Origin: JBBQVO01 sp038211505
GTDB lineage: Bacteria; Chloroflexota; Dehalococcoidia; DSTF01; JACRBR01
DNA: 24,682 nucleotides
Assembly (NCBI GenBank): GCA_038211505.1
Contig: JBBQVO010000030.1
Span: 1 to 24,682, forward strand
Reading direction: 5' to 3'
The position numbers and the translations under genes are program-made. Below, in pieces: positions 14,202-22,462 of the stretch. The notes below the pieces were generated by a model that saw only the letters and a program-made list of their open reading frames with translations, had not been told where the DNA came from and did not search any database. Numbering within the stretch: the stretch's first letter is position 1; each line of letters begins with the position of its first letter.

Positions 14202-15599
14202 CTGATCGGCAGATTGCGATCGTACTTCGCGTCCGGTGATGGGCGGTGGTTGCTGGCGGTGTTTGCGCTCGCTTTCATAGTGCGGCTGCTTGCGGTCGCG
14301 TACGTGCATCCGAATCCGCGCGACGGCCGTTTCGATGACAGCGTCTGGTACGACACGACGGCGCGGCATCTTGCCGCCGGAGATGGCTACGTCTTCGATC
14401 CGACGGTGTGGGTGACCGCCGACGGCAGCCGCATCTTCCCCGGCGAGGAGACGCCGTCGGCCACGGCGCTCTGGCCGCCCGGCTACCCCGTCACGCTCGC
14501 CGTCATCTACAAGCTGACCGGCAACTCTCTGAACGCCGGCCGCCTCGCCAACATCGTCTTCGGCTCGCTGACAGTCGCGCTCGTCTTCCTCATCGCGCGC
14601 AAACTCTTCGATCGCACGGCGGCGATCTTCGCCGGCGGCGCGCTGGCGCTGCTGCCGAGCCACGTCATGTTCACGACGGTGCTGCTCTCGGAGACGTACT
14701 TCGGGTTCCTCGTCGCGCTGACAGTGGCGCTCTTCGTGTACTTCGTGCTCGATCGCGATCGCGCGCGGCCGCCGCTCGTGTTGCTGGTCGGGCTTGGCGC
14801 GCTGACCGTGTTCGCGGGATACGTGCGCGGCGAATTCTTGCTCTTCGGCCTCGTGCTCGGGCTGTTGACGCTGGTGCGTTGGAAGCGCGAGGCGATCCCG
14901 CTGCTGGCCGCCTTTGCGATCGGCGGAGCGCTCATCGTGACACCGTGGGTCGTGCGCAACCGCATCCAACTCGGGGAGACGATCGCCGGCACGACGGGCG
15001 CCGGCCGCGTCAGCTACCAGGGTCACAATCCAGAAACCGATGGCGGTCCGAGCCTCATCGCGTCCGGCCAGCTGGAAGCGACGTTCGCCGGACTGCCGCG
15101 TCAGCAGATCGAGCTGCAATCGAACCGCGAAGGCACGCGGCTCGCGCGCAAGTGGGCCCTCGCCCACAAGACGGAGGAGCTGAAGCTGATCCCGCAGCGC
15201 CTGTACCGGCTGTTCCGCAGCGACGAGGCGGGCGTCACATGGGTGCAGACCAACAAGCCGTGGCTCGGCGTCGAAGGCGCCGATCGCCTGATTCGGCTAT
15301 CGAGCTTTACGTTCTTCGGATTGATCGCGATCGCGCTAGCGTCGGCGCCGATCTGGTTCCGCATGCGCGATCTGCGGATGTGGGCGGTGTTCGCCATCGC
15401 GCCGTTCTACATGCTGATGTTTGGCGTCCTATTCATCGGCGATCCGCGCTATCACTACACGATGTACATCCCGATCACGATCCTCGCGTCGAGCGGCCTC
15501 GCGGCGCTCTGGCGCATGACAGCCGAGCAGTGGCGCGCCGTCGCCGGCGAGCGATCATTCGGCGACGTGCTGCGCACGTACGGCACGCCGCGCGCATGA
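14202..15599 (+). CDS. Glycosyltransferase family 39-like membrane protein, 465 aa
   Basis: Fourth GT-C protein and paralogue of the genes at 7676 and 8977. VAYVHPNPRDGRFDDSVWY has the acidic pair after helix one; ALWPPGYPVTLAV, TTVLLSETYFGFLVALTVA, TPWVVRNRIQLGETIAGTTGAG and the C-terminal IGDPRYHYTMYIP follow. About ten membrane helices are seen. The start is unclear. GAGGAGG at 14191-14197 is ideally placed for CTG 14202 (LIGRLRSYF) but 16 bases from the TTG at 14214. The CTG is preferred here; the TTG start would give 461 aa. The stop overlaps the ATG of the next small gene (ATGA). Confidence 0.87.
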   Translation: MIGRLRSYFASGDGRWLLAVFALAFIVRLLAVAYVHPNPRDGRFDDSVWYDTTARHLAAGDGYVFDPTVWVTADGSRIFPGEETPSATALWPPGYPVTLAVIYKLTGNSLNAGRLANIVFGSLTVALVFLIARKLFDRTAAIFAGGALALLPSHVMFTTVLLSETYFGFLVALTVALFVYFVLDRDRARPPLVLLVGLGALTVFAGYVRGEFLLFGLVLGLLTLVRWKREAIPLLAAFAIGGALIVTPWVVRNRIQLGETIAGTTGAGRVSYQGHNPETDGGPSLIASGQLEATFAGLPRQQIELQSNREGTRLARKWALAHKTEELKLIPQRLYRLFRSDEAGVTWVQTNKPWLGVEGADRLIRLSSFTFFGLIAIALASAPIWFRMRDLRMWAVFAIAPFYMLMFGVLFIGDPRYHYTMYIPITILASSGLAALWRMTAEQWRAVAGERSFGDVLRTYGTPRA

Positions 15600-15820
15600 A
15601 TCCGCTTGCGAGCCACTGGCTGCGGCTAGCGTTCTGGCTGTTCGTCGCCGCGCCCGTCGTCGCGTTTGCGGCGGCGTTCACCCAGAACGTCGGCTTCATG
15701 CTGGCGCTCGTCATCACGCTGTACATCTGGGCGATGGTATGCGTCATACTGGCGCTAATCGCGCTCGCCGGCCTGCTGGTGCGGCTGTTTGGTTGGGGGA
15801 TCCGTGCGATTCGAAGGTAA
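15596..15820 (+). CDS. Small two-helix membrane protein, 74 aa
   Basis: Reads MNPLASHWLRLAFWLFVAAP at its start. It has two clear hydrophobic helices (LAFWLFVAAPVVAFAAAFT and GFMLALVITLYIWAMVCVILALIALAGLLV) and a basic tail WGIRAIRR. The family is not recognised. The ATG shares four bases with the upstream glycosyltransferase stop, and the last 17 bases overlap the dehydratase gene, so translation is probably coupled both ways. Placement inside the glycan operon suggests a helper or anchor for one of its membrane proteins, by inference only. It is easily missed because its frame is open far upstream through the glycosyltransferase gene. Confidence 0.7.
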   Translation: MNPLASHWLRLAFWLFVAAPVVAFAAAFTQNVGFMLALVITLYIWAMVCVILALIALAGLLVRLFGWGIRAIRR

Positions 15821-16796
15821 AACGGTCGTCGTCACCGGCGCCGGAGGCTTCATCGGCAGCCACCTGGTCGAGTTTCTGCTCGCTCACGGTGCGCACGTGC
15901 GGGCGATGCTGCGCTACACGTCGCGCGGCCAGCGCGGCCATCTCGATCTGCTGCCGCAAGCGACGCTCGACCAGATCGCGATCACGATGGGCGACGTGCG
16001 CGACTTCGACGCCGTGCGCGCCGTCATGCTCGGCGCCGACGCCGTGTTCCACCTCGCGGCGCTGATCGGCATCCCGTACTCGTACGAACATCCGCAAGAA
16101 GTGATCGACACGAACATCGTCGGCACGTCGAACGTGCTGCTCGCGGCGAAAGAGTCCGGAACACTCGAACGCATCGTGCTCACGTCTACGAGCGAGGTCT
16201 ACGGCTCGGCGCTGCGCGTGCCGATGGACGAGGATCATCCGCTGCAGGCGCAATCGCCGTACTCGGCGACGAAGATCGCCGGCGATGCGCTCGGGCTGAG
16301 CTTCGCGCGATCGTTCGCGCTGCCGGTGGCGATCGTGCGGCCGTTCAACGCCTACGGCCCGCGGCAGTCGGCGCGCGCCGTTATCCCGACGATCATCAGC
16401 CAGGCCGTAACCGGCGGCGCGCTGCGCCTCGGTACGCTCGACACGACGCGGGACTTCACCTTCGTCGAAGACACGGCGCGCGGCTTCGCGATGGTCGGCG
16501 CGAACGACGCCTCGATCGGTGAAGTCGTGAACGTCGGCTCCGGCCGCGAGACGAGCATCCGCGCGATCGTCGAGACCGTCGGCAAGATCGTTGGGCACGA
16601 GCTGATCGTCGAAGGCGATGAGCAGCGCATGCGGCCGGAGAAGAGCGAAGTCTCGCGCCTGCTCTCCGACAGCACGAAGGCGTACCGGCTGGCTGGCTGG
16701 CGGCCCGAAGTGTCGATGGAGGACGGCCTGCGCCGCACCGTCGAATGGATCCGCGAGCACATCGACCTCTATCGCCCGCGCGAGTACGCCGTATGA
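15804..16796 (+). CDS. NAD-dependent epimerase/dehydratase, nucleotide-sugar 4,6-dehydratase-like (LegB-like), 330 aa
   Basis: Extended short-chain dehydrogenase acting on a nucleotide sugar. The Rossmann motif is TGAGGFIGSHL (residues 11-21). HLAALIGIPYSYEHPQEVIDTNIVGTSNVL resembles LegB-type GDP-N-acetylglucosamine dehydratases. STSEVYG (about 128-134) has the Ser/Thr-Glu pair used by 4,6-dehydratases, and Y153xxxK157 is the catalytic pair (SPYSATK). RPFNAYGPRQSARAVIPTIISQ and TRDFTFVEDTARGF are substrate-side motifs. GTG 15804 is preferred (GGGGGA just upstream); the TTG at 15789 lies inside the small membrane protein gene without a ribosome site. The stop overlaps the next ATG. The exact sugar is unproven; an epimerase role remains possible. 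Confidence 0.88.
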   Translation: MRFEGKTVVVTGAGGFIGSHLVEFLLAHGAHVRAMLRYTSRGQRGHLDLLPQATLDQIAITMGDVRDFDAVRAVMLGADAVFHLAALIGIPYSYEHPQEVIDTNIVGTSNVLLAAKESGTLERIVLTSTSEVYGSALRVPMDEDHPLQAQSPYSATKIAGDALGLSFARSFALPVAIVRPFNAYGPRQSARAVIPTIISQAVTGGALRLGTLDTTRDFTFVEDTARGFAMVGANDASIGEVVNVGSGRETSIRAIVETVGKIVGHELIVEGDEQRMRPEKSEVSRLLSDSTKAYRLAGWRPEVSMEDGLRRTVEWIREHIDLYRPREYAV

Positions 16797-17497
16797 TCGC
16801 CGTTGTTCTCGCCGGCGGGCGCGGCGTGCGCCTGCGCCCGCTGACGTACACGATCCCGAAGCCGCTGCTCCCCGTCGGCGAGAAGCCGATCCTCGAAGAG
16901 ATCATCGAGCGCCTCAAGACATTCGGGTTTCACGACTACGTGATCGCCGTCGGCTATCGCGCGGAGTTGATCGAGACGTACTTCCGCGACGGCGCGCAGC
17001 TCGACGTGCACATCGATTACGTGCGCGAGTCGCATCCGCTCGGCACGGCGGGCCCACTCTCGCTGCTGCGATCGTCGGTCGAACTGCCGCCGGACGATCC
17101 GATCATCGTGATGAATGGCGACATCCTCACCGATCTCGACATGACGGCGTTCGTCGACTTCCACCGCGCCGGCGGCTACGAGATCAGCGTCGCCACGCGC
17201 GAGTTTCAGCTACAGCATCCGTACGGCGTGATCCAGACCGACGGCGCGAACATCACGGCGATCACGGAGAAGCCGATCGAGAAGGACATCGTCAGCGCCG
17301 GCATCTACGCCATCCAGCCAGCGGCGCTCGATGTGATCCCGCGCGATCAGTTCTTCGATATCCCCGATCTCGTCAACCGCCTCCTCGCCGACGGTCGCCG
17401 CGTAGGCGCCTACCAGTTCGCCGGCGAGTGGCTCGCCATCGACCGCCTCGAGCAGCTCGAAGACGCCGCGCGCATGCTAGCCGAGCGCCACGCCTGA
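16793..17497 (+). CDS. Sugar nucleotidyltransferase (RmlA/RfbF/PtmE-like), 234 aa
   Basis: Transfers a nucleotide onto a sugar-1-phosphate to make an activated sugar. MIAVVLAGGRGVRLRPLTYTIPKPLLPVGEKPILEEII is the NTP-binding signature, with Val where most relatives have Thr in GGxGTRL. LGTAGPLSLLR, IIVMNGDILTDLD (metal and uridine/guanosine site) and ITEKP complete the fold. There is no hexapeptide-repeat or CBS domain, so this is a minimal single-domain enzyme. ATGA overlap with the dehydratase suggests that the two make one product in sequence. It is the last gene of the operon; a repeat locus follows. Confidence 0.9.
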   Translation: MIAVVLAGGRGVRLRPLTYTIPKPLLPVGEKPILEEIIERLKTFGFHDYVIAVGYRAELIETYFRDGAQLDVHIDYVRESHPLGTAGPLSLLRSSVELPPDDPIIVMNGDILTDLDMTAFVDFHRAGGYEISVATREFQLQHPYGVIQTDGANITAITEKPIEKDIVSAGIYAIQPAALDVIPRDQFFDIPDLVNRLLADGRRVGAYQFAGEWLAIDRLEQLEDAARMLAERHA

Positions 17498-17541
17498 GAT
17501 CGGTGGTTCGAAAAGGTGGCGATGCGGTTGTCAGTTGGCCG

Positions 17542-17788
17542 TGTCATTCTGAGCGAAGCGAAGAATCTTGTTGGACAGTCGCCGCTGTTCGTTTCCTGGG
17601 CAACATTCATTCTGGACAGCATCCGTCGTGACATCGGAGAGGTACCACGCACGGCACCTGCGGTTCGTCGCTGCGCTCAGAGGTTGTGAAGAAATGCCGA
17701 GCGGGCGAGATTTGGGCCAGTTTCCAGACTCAACTCTTAGGCGCTCCGGAAGGTTTTCGGAATAAACTCACAACCTCTCAGAATGACA
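17542..17788. repeat. TGTCATTCTGAGC-family inverted repeat, right arm interrupted
   Basis: The left arm (17542-17568) reads TGTCATTCTGAGCGAAGCGA and continues to AGAATCT. The right arm is in two pieces: GTTCGTCGCTGCGCTCAG ending at 17680 and AATGACA at 17782-17788. Joining the pieces after removing 17681-17781 restores a continuous arm of the same kind as 659-691. Confidence 0.85.
17681..17776. mobile_element. MITE-like 96-bp element with 9-bp terminal inverted repeats and 5-bp target duplication
   Basis: The ends are AGGTTGTGA (17681-17689) and TCACAACCT (17768-17776), perfect inverted repeats. Similarity continues inward (CCGA on both sides at end positions 17-20). Direct repeats CTCAG flank it (17676-17680, 17777-17781). 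It has no room for a transposase, so it must be mobilised in trans or be a deletion remnant of a larger IS; the IS family is not assigned. Confidence 0.85.
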
Positions 17789-17916
17789 GATTGGGCGCAT
17801 TTATCGTTCGTGCCTGACTCTCTCCGCTGAGCGACGACTCAGAACATACGACGGCAATGGCGACGACGACAACCGGACGCGAAACGCATCGCCAATAGAG
17901 ACAGGAGATACACCGC

Positions 17917-18792
17917 ATGAAACTTGGACTGCAGATCCCTTACTTCACCTGGCCCGGCGGGCCCGCCGAGATCGGCAAGCGCCTCGCCGAGATCGCGCGC
18001 GCCGCCGAAGGCGCCGGCTACGAGTCGATCTGGCTCATGGATCATCATTTTCAGATACCGATGATCGGCGCCGCCGAGCAGGACATGCTCGAGGCCTACA
18101 CCGCGCTCGGCTTCATCGCCGCGCACACGTCGCGCGTCCGCCTCGGCACGATGGTCACCGGCGTGACGTATAGGCATCCGGGCATCCTCGCCAAGACGGT
18201 GACGACGCTCGACGTACTCTCCGGCGGCCGCGCGAACCTCGGCATTGGCGCCGCCTGGTTCGAGCGCGAGCACCTCGGACTCGGCGTGCCGTTTCCGCCG
18301 CTCAAGGAACGCTTCGAGCGGCTGGATGAGGCGTTGCAAATCGTGCGGCAGATGTGGAGCGATGACAACGGCCCCTTCGCCGGCAAGCACTACCAGCTGG
18401 CCGAGACGCTCAACTCGCCGCAGTCGATCAGCAAGCCGCATCCGCCGATCTTGATCGGCGGCACCGGCGAGAAGAAGACGCTGCGGCTCGTCGCCAAGTA
18501 CGCCGACGCCGTCAACATCCCCGGCGCGCCGCCCGACGAGTACAAACGGAAGATGGGCATTCTGCGCGAACACTGCGAGCGCGAAGGCCGCAACTACGAC
18601 GAGATCGAGAGGAGCGTGCTGACGATGATGGCCTTCAACAAGGACTCGTCGCCGGATCAGGTTGTGCAGCGCCTCGGCGCCTACGCCGAAGCCGGCGTCC
18701 AGACCGCCATCGGCGCTCTCCTCGGCATGGAGCAGATCACGCCGTTCGAGATCATCGCCCGCGACATCTTGCCGCAGATCGCGAAGTTCTGA
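17917..18792 (+). CDS. LLM-class (luciferase-like) F420-dependent-type oxidoreductase, 291 aa
   Basis: TIM-barrel flavin/F420 oxidoreductase. MKLGLQIPYFTWPGGPAEIGKRLAEIARAAEGAGYESIWLMDHHFQIP begins the fold. EAYTALGFIAAHTSRVRLGTMVTGVTYRHPGILAKTVTTLDVLSGGRANLGIGAAW is the strongly conserved core, and HPPILIGGTGEKKTLRLVAKYADAVN the cofactor phosphate region. The pattern fits the F420-dependent subgroup better than bacterial luciferase, but cofactor choice is inferred. ATG 17917 has AGGAGA at 17903-17908. An SDR follows after 55 bases and may share the transcript. Substrate unknown. Confidence 0.92.
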   Translation: MKLGLQIPYFTWPGGPAEIGKRLAEIARAAEGAGYESIWLMDHHFQIPMIGAAEQDMLEAYTALGFIAAHTSRVRLGTMVTGVTYRHPGILAKTVTTLDVLSGGRANLGIGAAWFEREHLGLGVPFPPLKERFERLDEALQIVRQMWSDDNGPFAGKHYQLAETLNSPQSISKPHPPILIGGTGEKKTLRLVAKYADAVNIPGAPPDEYKRKMGILREHCEREGRNYDEIERSVLTMMAFNKDSSPDQVVQRLGAYAEAGVQTAIGALLGMEQITPFEIIARDILPQIAKF

Positions 18793-18847
18793 CGGCGCAT
18801 GCAGTTAACGCGCGAAACGACAAACGAGGCCGAAAGGAACCACACCC

Positions 18848-19690
18848 ATGGCAAACGTACTGATCACAGGCACCAGCAGCGGATTCGGCATGCTCATGGC
18901 GCTGCAATTCGCCCGCAAGGGCGATCGCGTCTTCGCAACGATGCGCACCACCGCGAAGGCGACCGAGCTGCAGAAGCGCGCCGCCGCTGAGAACTTGAAG
19001 ATCGGCGTCCTCCAGCTCGACATCCTCGACGACAAGTCCGTCTCCGCGGCCGTCGAAGAAGCGACGAAGATCGGAGGCGCGATCGACGTCCTCATCAACA
19101 ACGCCGGCATGGAGCTGCGGTCGTCGATCGAAGACGCCGATGACGACGAGATCCGCCGCCAGTTCGACACGAACGTCTTCGGCACGATGCGCGTCATCCG
19201 CGCGGTGCTGCCGGCGATGCGCGAACGAGGCGCCGGCACCATCGTCAACCTGTCATCGATCGCCGGCATCGTCGCGCCGCCGTACGGCGGTTTCTATTCC
19301 GCCAGCAAGCACGCGCTCGAAGCGATCAGCGAAGCGCTGCACTACGAACTGTCGGCGTTCGGCGTCCGCGTCATCGTCATCGAGCCAGGCGCCTTCGATA
19401 CGCAATTCAACAGCAACGCCTTTGACGCGCGTCGCTTCAACGAGACGTCGCCGTATCACGACCTGTCACAGCGCTTCGCGGCATCGTTCTCGAAGCTCCG
19501 CGGCAACGGCGGCACGCCCGCCGACCCGAACGACGTGGCGGTCACCACATACGACGCCGTCCACGACGGCACGCCGCGGCTGCGTTACCTCGTCGGCGCC
19601 GACGCCAACCTCATCGCCACCGTCCGCAAGCAAGCCGACTTCGAAGGCTTCGAAGCCGCCATGCGCCAGACGCTCGACTGGCACGACTAG
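18848..19690 (+). CDS. Classical short-chain dehydrogenase/reductase, 280 aa
   Basis: NAD(P)-dependent oxidoreductase. TGTSSGFG (residues 7-14) binds the cofactor and NNAG (84-87) stabilises the sheet. The active site is Asn109, Ser136/137, Tyr150 and Lys154 (YSASK). PGAFDTQF follows the PG motif. Arg33 after the second strand (TMRTTAKATELQ) suggests a preference for NADP. ATG 18848 follows AAAGGA at 18833-18838. It lies 55 bases after the LLM gene, same strand, and ends 20 bases from the stop of the convergent transglycosylase gene. No obvious terminator sits in that gap. Substrate unknown. Confidence 0.93.
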   Translation: MANVLITGTSSGFGMLMALQFARKGDRVFATMRTTAKATELQKRAAAENLKIGVLQLDILDDKSVSAAVEEATKIGGAIDVLINNAGMELRSSIEDADDDEIRRQFDTNVFGTMRVIRAVLPAMRERGAGTIVNLSSIAGIVAPPYGGFYSASKHALEAISEALHYELSAFGVRVIVIEPGAFDTQFNSNAFDARRFNETSPYHDLSQRFAASFSKLRGNGGTPADPNDVAVTTYDAVHDGTPRLRYLVGADANLIATVRKQADFEGFEAAMRQTLDWHD

Positions 19691-19709
19691 ACGTTTCGCC
19701 ATCGCAACG

Positions 19710-21974
19710 TCAGTTCGGTAGCGACGGGCGGTCGACGCCGGCGAACAGCTGGCGGTAGCGCGCGTAGTTCTGCATGACGAGGCGCACATAGAGGTTCGTC
19801 TCGTCGAACTCGAGGTTCGCGACGAAGAGATCGTCGTCGGCGGTCGATGCTTCGATCGCGTTCGCCGCCGTGCCCGGCCCGCCGTTGTAGGCGGCGAGCG
19901 CCTGATAGGCGTTGCCATCGAACTCCTTGAGCTGCGACGCGAGATAGTTCGCGCCAAAGCGCAGGCTCGTCTTCGGCCGGAAGAGATCGTTCGCGACGAA
20001 CGATGCGACGCCAAGCCCGTCGGCGATCGACTGCCCCGTCGCCGGCACCACCTGCGTCAGCCCGAGCGCGCCGGCGCCCGAACCCGCGTCCGGATCGTAG
20101 AAGCTCTCCTGCCGCACGAGCGACAGCAGCAGTAACGGCGAGATGCCTTCGTCCGACGCCGCGGCCGACGTCAGATCGCCGAACGCAGCCGGATAGGACA
20201 ATCGCTGGAGATCGTCCGGCGGCGCCGGCGCGTCCTTCGCCAGCGATGCGATCATCGTCGCCGCGATGCGAGCAGTGAGGCTAACGTTGTTGGCGTCGTG
20301 CGCGGCGCGCAGGTCGCCGTACAGCAGCAGCGGATCGTAGTCGTCGGCGCTGATGTACGAACGGGCGACGGCGTCCGCCTGCGCCGTCAGTCCGACGGTG
20401 CGCAGATCATCGACGACGGCCCATGATCGGCGGGCGACGGTCGTTCCGTTCGGGTCGATGCCCGTCGCCTGCGTGATCCAGGCGTCGAGCTTCTTCCAGT
20501 CGACCGCTGCGTCGAGCTTCGGCTTGTTGTCCTTCGCGACGTTCTTGTTCAGCAGCACGTCGGCGCGCAGCGCGTAAAAGTTGCCGGCGGCGTCCTTGTC
20601 CGACGACAGCAATTCGAGCACCGACTTGCCCAGCGGATCGTTCGCCTGCATCAACGCCCGCCCCTGCCAGAAGCGCGCGCGCAGCTGCTCGTCGATGTCG
20701 GTCTTCGACGTCGTGATCGCGCTCCAGGCGTCGGCGGCGGGCTTGTACGCGCCGGCTTCGTAGAGCACGAGGCCGCGGCGGAAACGCGCGTCCCCCGTCC
20801 ACGTAGACGACGGGAAGCCGGCGATCAGCGCGTCGTAGACCGCGCCCGCCTCATCGAAGCGCTTCGCCGTCTCGAGCAGGCGCGCGCGCCACCAGAGCGC
20901 ATCATCGGCGACGGACGTCGTGGCATCGAGCTCGTACGAGCGGCGATAGTCGCCGATCGCCGCCGTCGGATCGCCTGCGCGTTCGTCGAGCGCGCCGAGA
21001 TAGTACGTCGCCTCGGCGGCGTGATCGTTGGCACCGGCCGCGCGCGTCAGCGCATCGCGCGCGGCCGCGTTGCGGAACGCGCGATAGTCGACGATGCCCC
21101 GCGAGAAGTCGTCGACGGGCACGGCCGCTGCGTCCAGCTCATCGAGCAGCTCAGCCGCGGCGCCGCTCGATGGATACGACGTGATGACGCGCGATGCATC
21201 AGCAATCCAGCTGCCGTCGCCGTCGCGCTTCTTGATCGTCGCGATGCGGGCAAGCGCCGACGCCGTGTCGCCGCCATCGACGGCGCGCGCATACCAGGCG
21301 AGTGCGCGGGCGTCGTCGTGGCCGGCGTCGAACGCCTTGCCCATGCTGAGCAGAAACGACGCCTTGAAGTCGGGGAGTAGGTTACTTGCTAGCACCGCTT
21401 CGGCTAGCGGCTCCGGATCGACACCGAGCCCCGAGCGGGCGAGGAGCTTCGCACGCTCGAGCCGGGCGAAGTCTGCGAGAGTGCCGTCGCCGGCGATGTA
21501 GCGCTCGTAGCTATCGAGAGCGCCCTGCGCGTCACCGAGATCATCGAGCGTCGAGGCGAGCATGTAACGCGCGACCCTGCCATCGCCGCCGAAGGCGCCG
21601 GCGGCAGCGAGGTAGGACTCGAGCACCGGCCGCGCATCGGCGCCCCGTCCGGCGCGAACCAGCAGTTGCGCCTGCTGCAGCAGCGCGTCCTGCCGGACGG
21701 CGCCTGGCGTCGCCGTCGCGGCGATCGCTGCGTAGACGCGGCTCGCCTGCTCGAACTCACCGCCTGTCGCCAGCGTCGCCGCCGCGTTCGATGAAGGCGG
21801 CGGCAGCGTCGGCGTCGCGGTTGGCGGCACAGCCGTCGCGCTGCCGGCGATCGTCGTGACGCCGCTCTCGGCCGTCGGCGTCGATGCGTGCTTCGCGCCG
21901 CCGCACGCCGCGGCCAGCGCCGCGATCAACGCGACGGCGGACGTGCAGGCGATGACGCGGCGACGTGCGTGCAT
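19710..21974 (-). CDS. Soluble lytic murein transglycosylase-like lipoprotein with TPR repeats, 754 aa
   Basis: Cleaves peptidoglycan glycan strands, forming 1,6-anhydromuramyl ends. A lipoprotein signal (MHARRRVIACTSAVALIAALAAAC, lipobox LAAAC, Cys24) anchors it outside the membrane. A Thr/Pro-rich linker (TPTLPPPS) follows, then roughly 500 residues of helical TPR-like repeats (for example AEATYYLGALDERAGDPTAAIGDYRRSYELD). The C-terminal SLT domain has GISPLLLLSLVRQESFYDPDAGSGAGALGLTQVVPATG, with catalytic Glu near residue 623, and LAAYNGGPG. The architecture matches Slt70. ATG 21974 has AGGAT six bases upstream and a promoter about 80 bases upstream. Confidence 0.93.
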   Translation of the reverse strand: MHARRRVIACTSAVALIAALAAACGGAKHASTPTAESGVTTIAGSATAVPPTATPTLPPPSSNAAATLATGGEFEQASRVYAAIAATATPGAVRQDALLQQAQLLVRAGRGADARPVLESYLAAAGAFGGDGRVARYMLASTLDDLGDAQGALDSYERYIAGDGTLADFARLERAKLLARSGLGVDPEPLAEAVLASNLLPDFKASFLLSMGKAFDAGHDDARALAWYARAVDGGDTASALARIATIKKRDGDGSWIADASRVITSYPSSGAAAELLDELDAAAVPVDDFSRGIVDYRAFRNAAARDALTRAAGANDHAAEATYYLGALDERAGDPTAAIGDYRRSYELDATTSVADDALWWRARLLETAKRFDEAGAVYDALIAGFPSSTWTGDARFRRGLVLYEAGAYKPAADAWSAITTSKTDIDEQLRARFWQGRALMQANDPLGKSVLELLSSDKDAAGNFYALRADVLLNKNVAKDNKPKLDAAVDWKKLDAWITQATGIDPNGTTVARRSWAVVDDLRTVGLTAQADAVARSYISADDYDPLLLYGDLRAAHDANNVSLTARIAATMIASLAKDAPAPPDDLQRLSYPAAFGDLTSAAASDEGISPLLLLSLVRQESFYDPDAGSGAGALGLTQVVPATGQSIADGLGVASFVANDLFRPKTSLRFGANYLASQLKEFDGNAYQALAAYNGGPGTAANAIEASTADDDLFVANLEFDETNLYVRLVMQNYARYRQLFAGVDRPSLPN

Positions 21975-22052
21975 CCGTCGATCCTGAGGTTCGGTTGTGT
22001 GGCGATGAGTACGAGCGCAGCTGAGCGGGCCGTCGGACGGCGTCGACTCTCG

Positions 22053-22082
22053 ATCGTACCTTCAACCTGAAAGGGCTGGCAA
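22053..22082 (-). promoter_or_regulatory. Predicted promoter of the transglycosylase gene
   Basis: On the minus strand: TTGCCA (22082-22077), 18 bases, TACGAT (22058-22053), about 78 bases before the ATG at 21974. It has the same hexamer style as the promoter at 6084-6112. Confidence 0.6.
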
Positions 22083-22156
22083 TCGAGCGAGGGAGAACCC
22101 CGACATCCCGCTCGCGACGCACACGAGACACCGCAACGCCGAACCGAAGCGAGGAG

Positions 22157-22462
22157 TTACTCCGCGCCGAGCTCCGGGTAGTCGAAGTCGTCGACCTTGA
22201 TCGCTTCGACGATCTTCACCTGCGGGAAGCGATCCTGCACGATGCGCTCGATGCCAAGCTTCATCGTCACCATCGACATCGGGCAGCCGTGGCACGATCC
22301 GGCCAGCTGCAGCCGCAGCCGCCCCTCATCCGGTAGCCAGTCGATTAGATTCAACTCGCCGCCGTGCGAGTGCACATACGGCCGCATCTCATCGAGACAG
22401 GCGTCGATCTCGGACAAGAAGGCGTCAAGCGCGATCGGCGTAGAAGCGTCAGCGGATGTCAT
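22157..22462 (-). CDS. NifU C-terminal-domain (NfuA-like) Fe-S cluster carrier, 101 aa
   Basis: Small scaffold or carrier that holds a [4Fe-4S] cluster between two subunits and passes it to apoproteins. IDACLDEMRPYVHSHGGELNLIDW starts the domain. LQLAGSCHGCPMSMVTMKLGIERIVQDRFPQVKIVEAI holds the CxxC ligands Cys57 and Cys60. It is a single-domain form without the degenerate A-type domain of E. coli NfuA. ATG at 22462: a TACGCT hexamer lies only seven bases upstream and no proper Shine-Dalgarno sequence is seen, so the mRNA may be leaderless. No suf genes are nearby. Confidence 0.92.
   Translation of the reverse strand: MTSADASTPIALDAFLSEIDACLDEMRPYVHSHGGELNLIDWLPDEGRLRLQLAGSCHGCPMSMVTMKLGIERIVQDRFPQVKIVEAIKVDDFDYPELGAE

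Larger units (their letters stand above)
17498..17916. other. Intergenic region: interrupted inverted repeat plus leader of the oxidoreductase gene
   Basis: No gene is supported. Bases 17542-17788 form a TGTCATTCTGAGC-type inverted repeat whose right arm is split by a 96-base insertion. The last 130 bases lead into the LLM gene and hold no clear promoter hexamers. Confidence 0.65.

Noticed and set aside
15804..17497. A complete legionaminic or pseudaminic acid pathway
   Set aside because: Only two early-step-like enzymes are present; the later genes are absent from the window.
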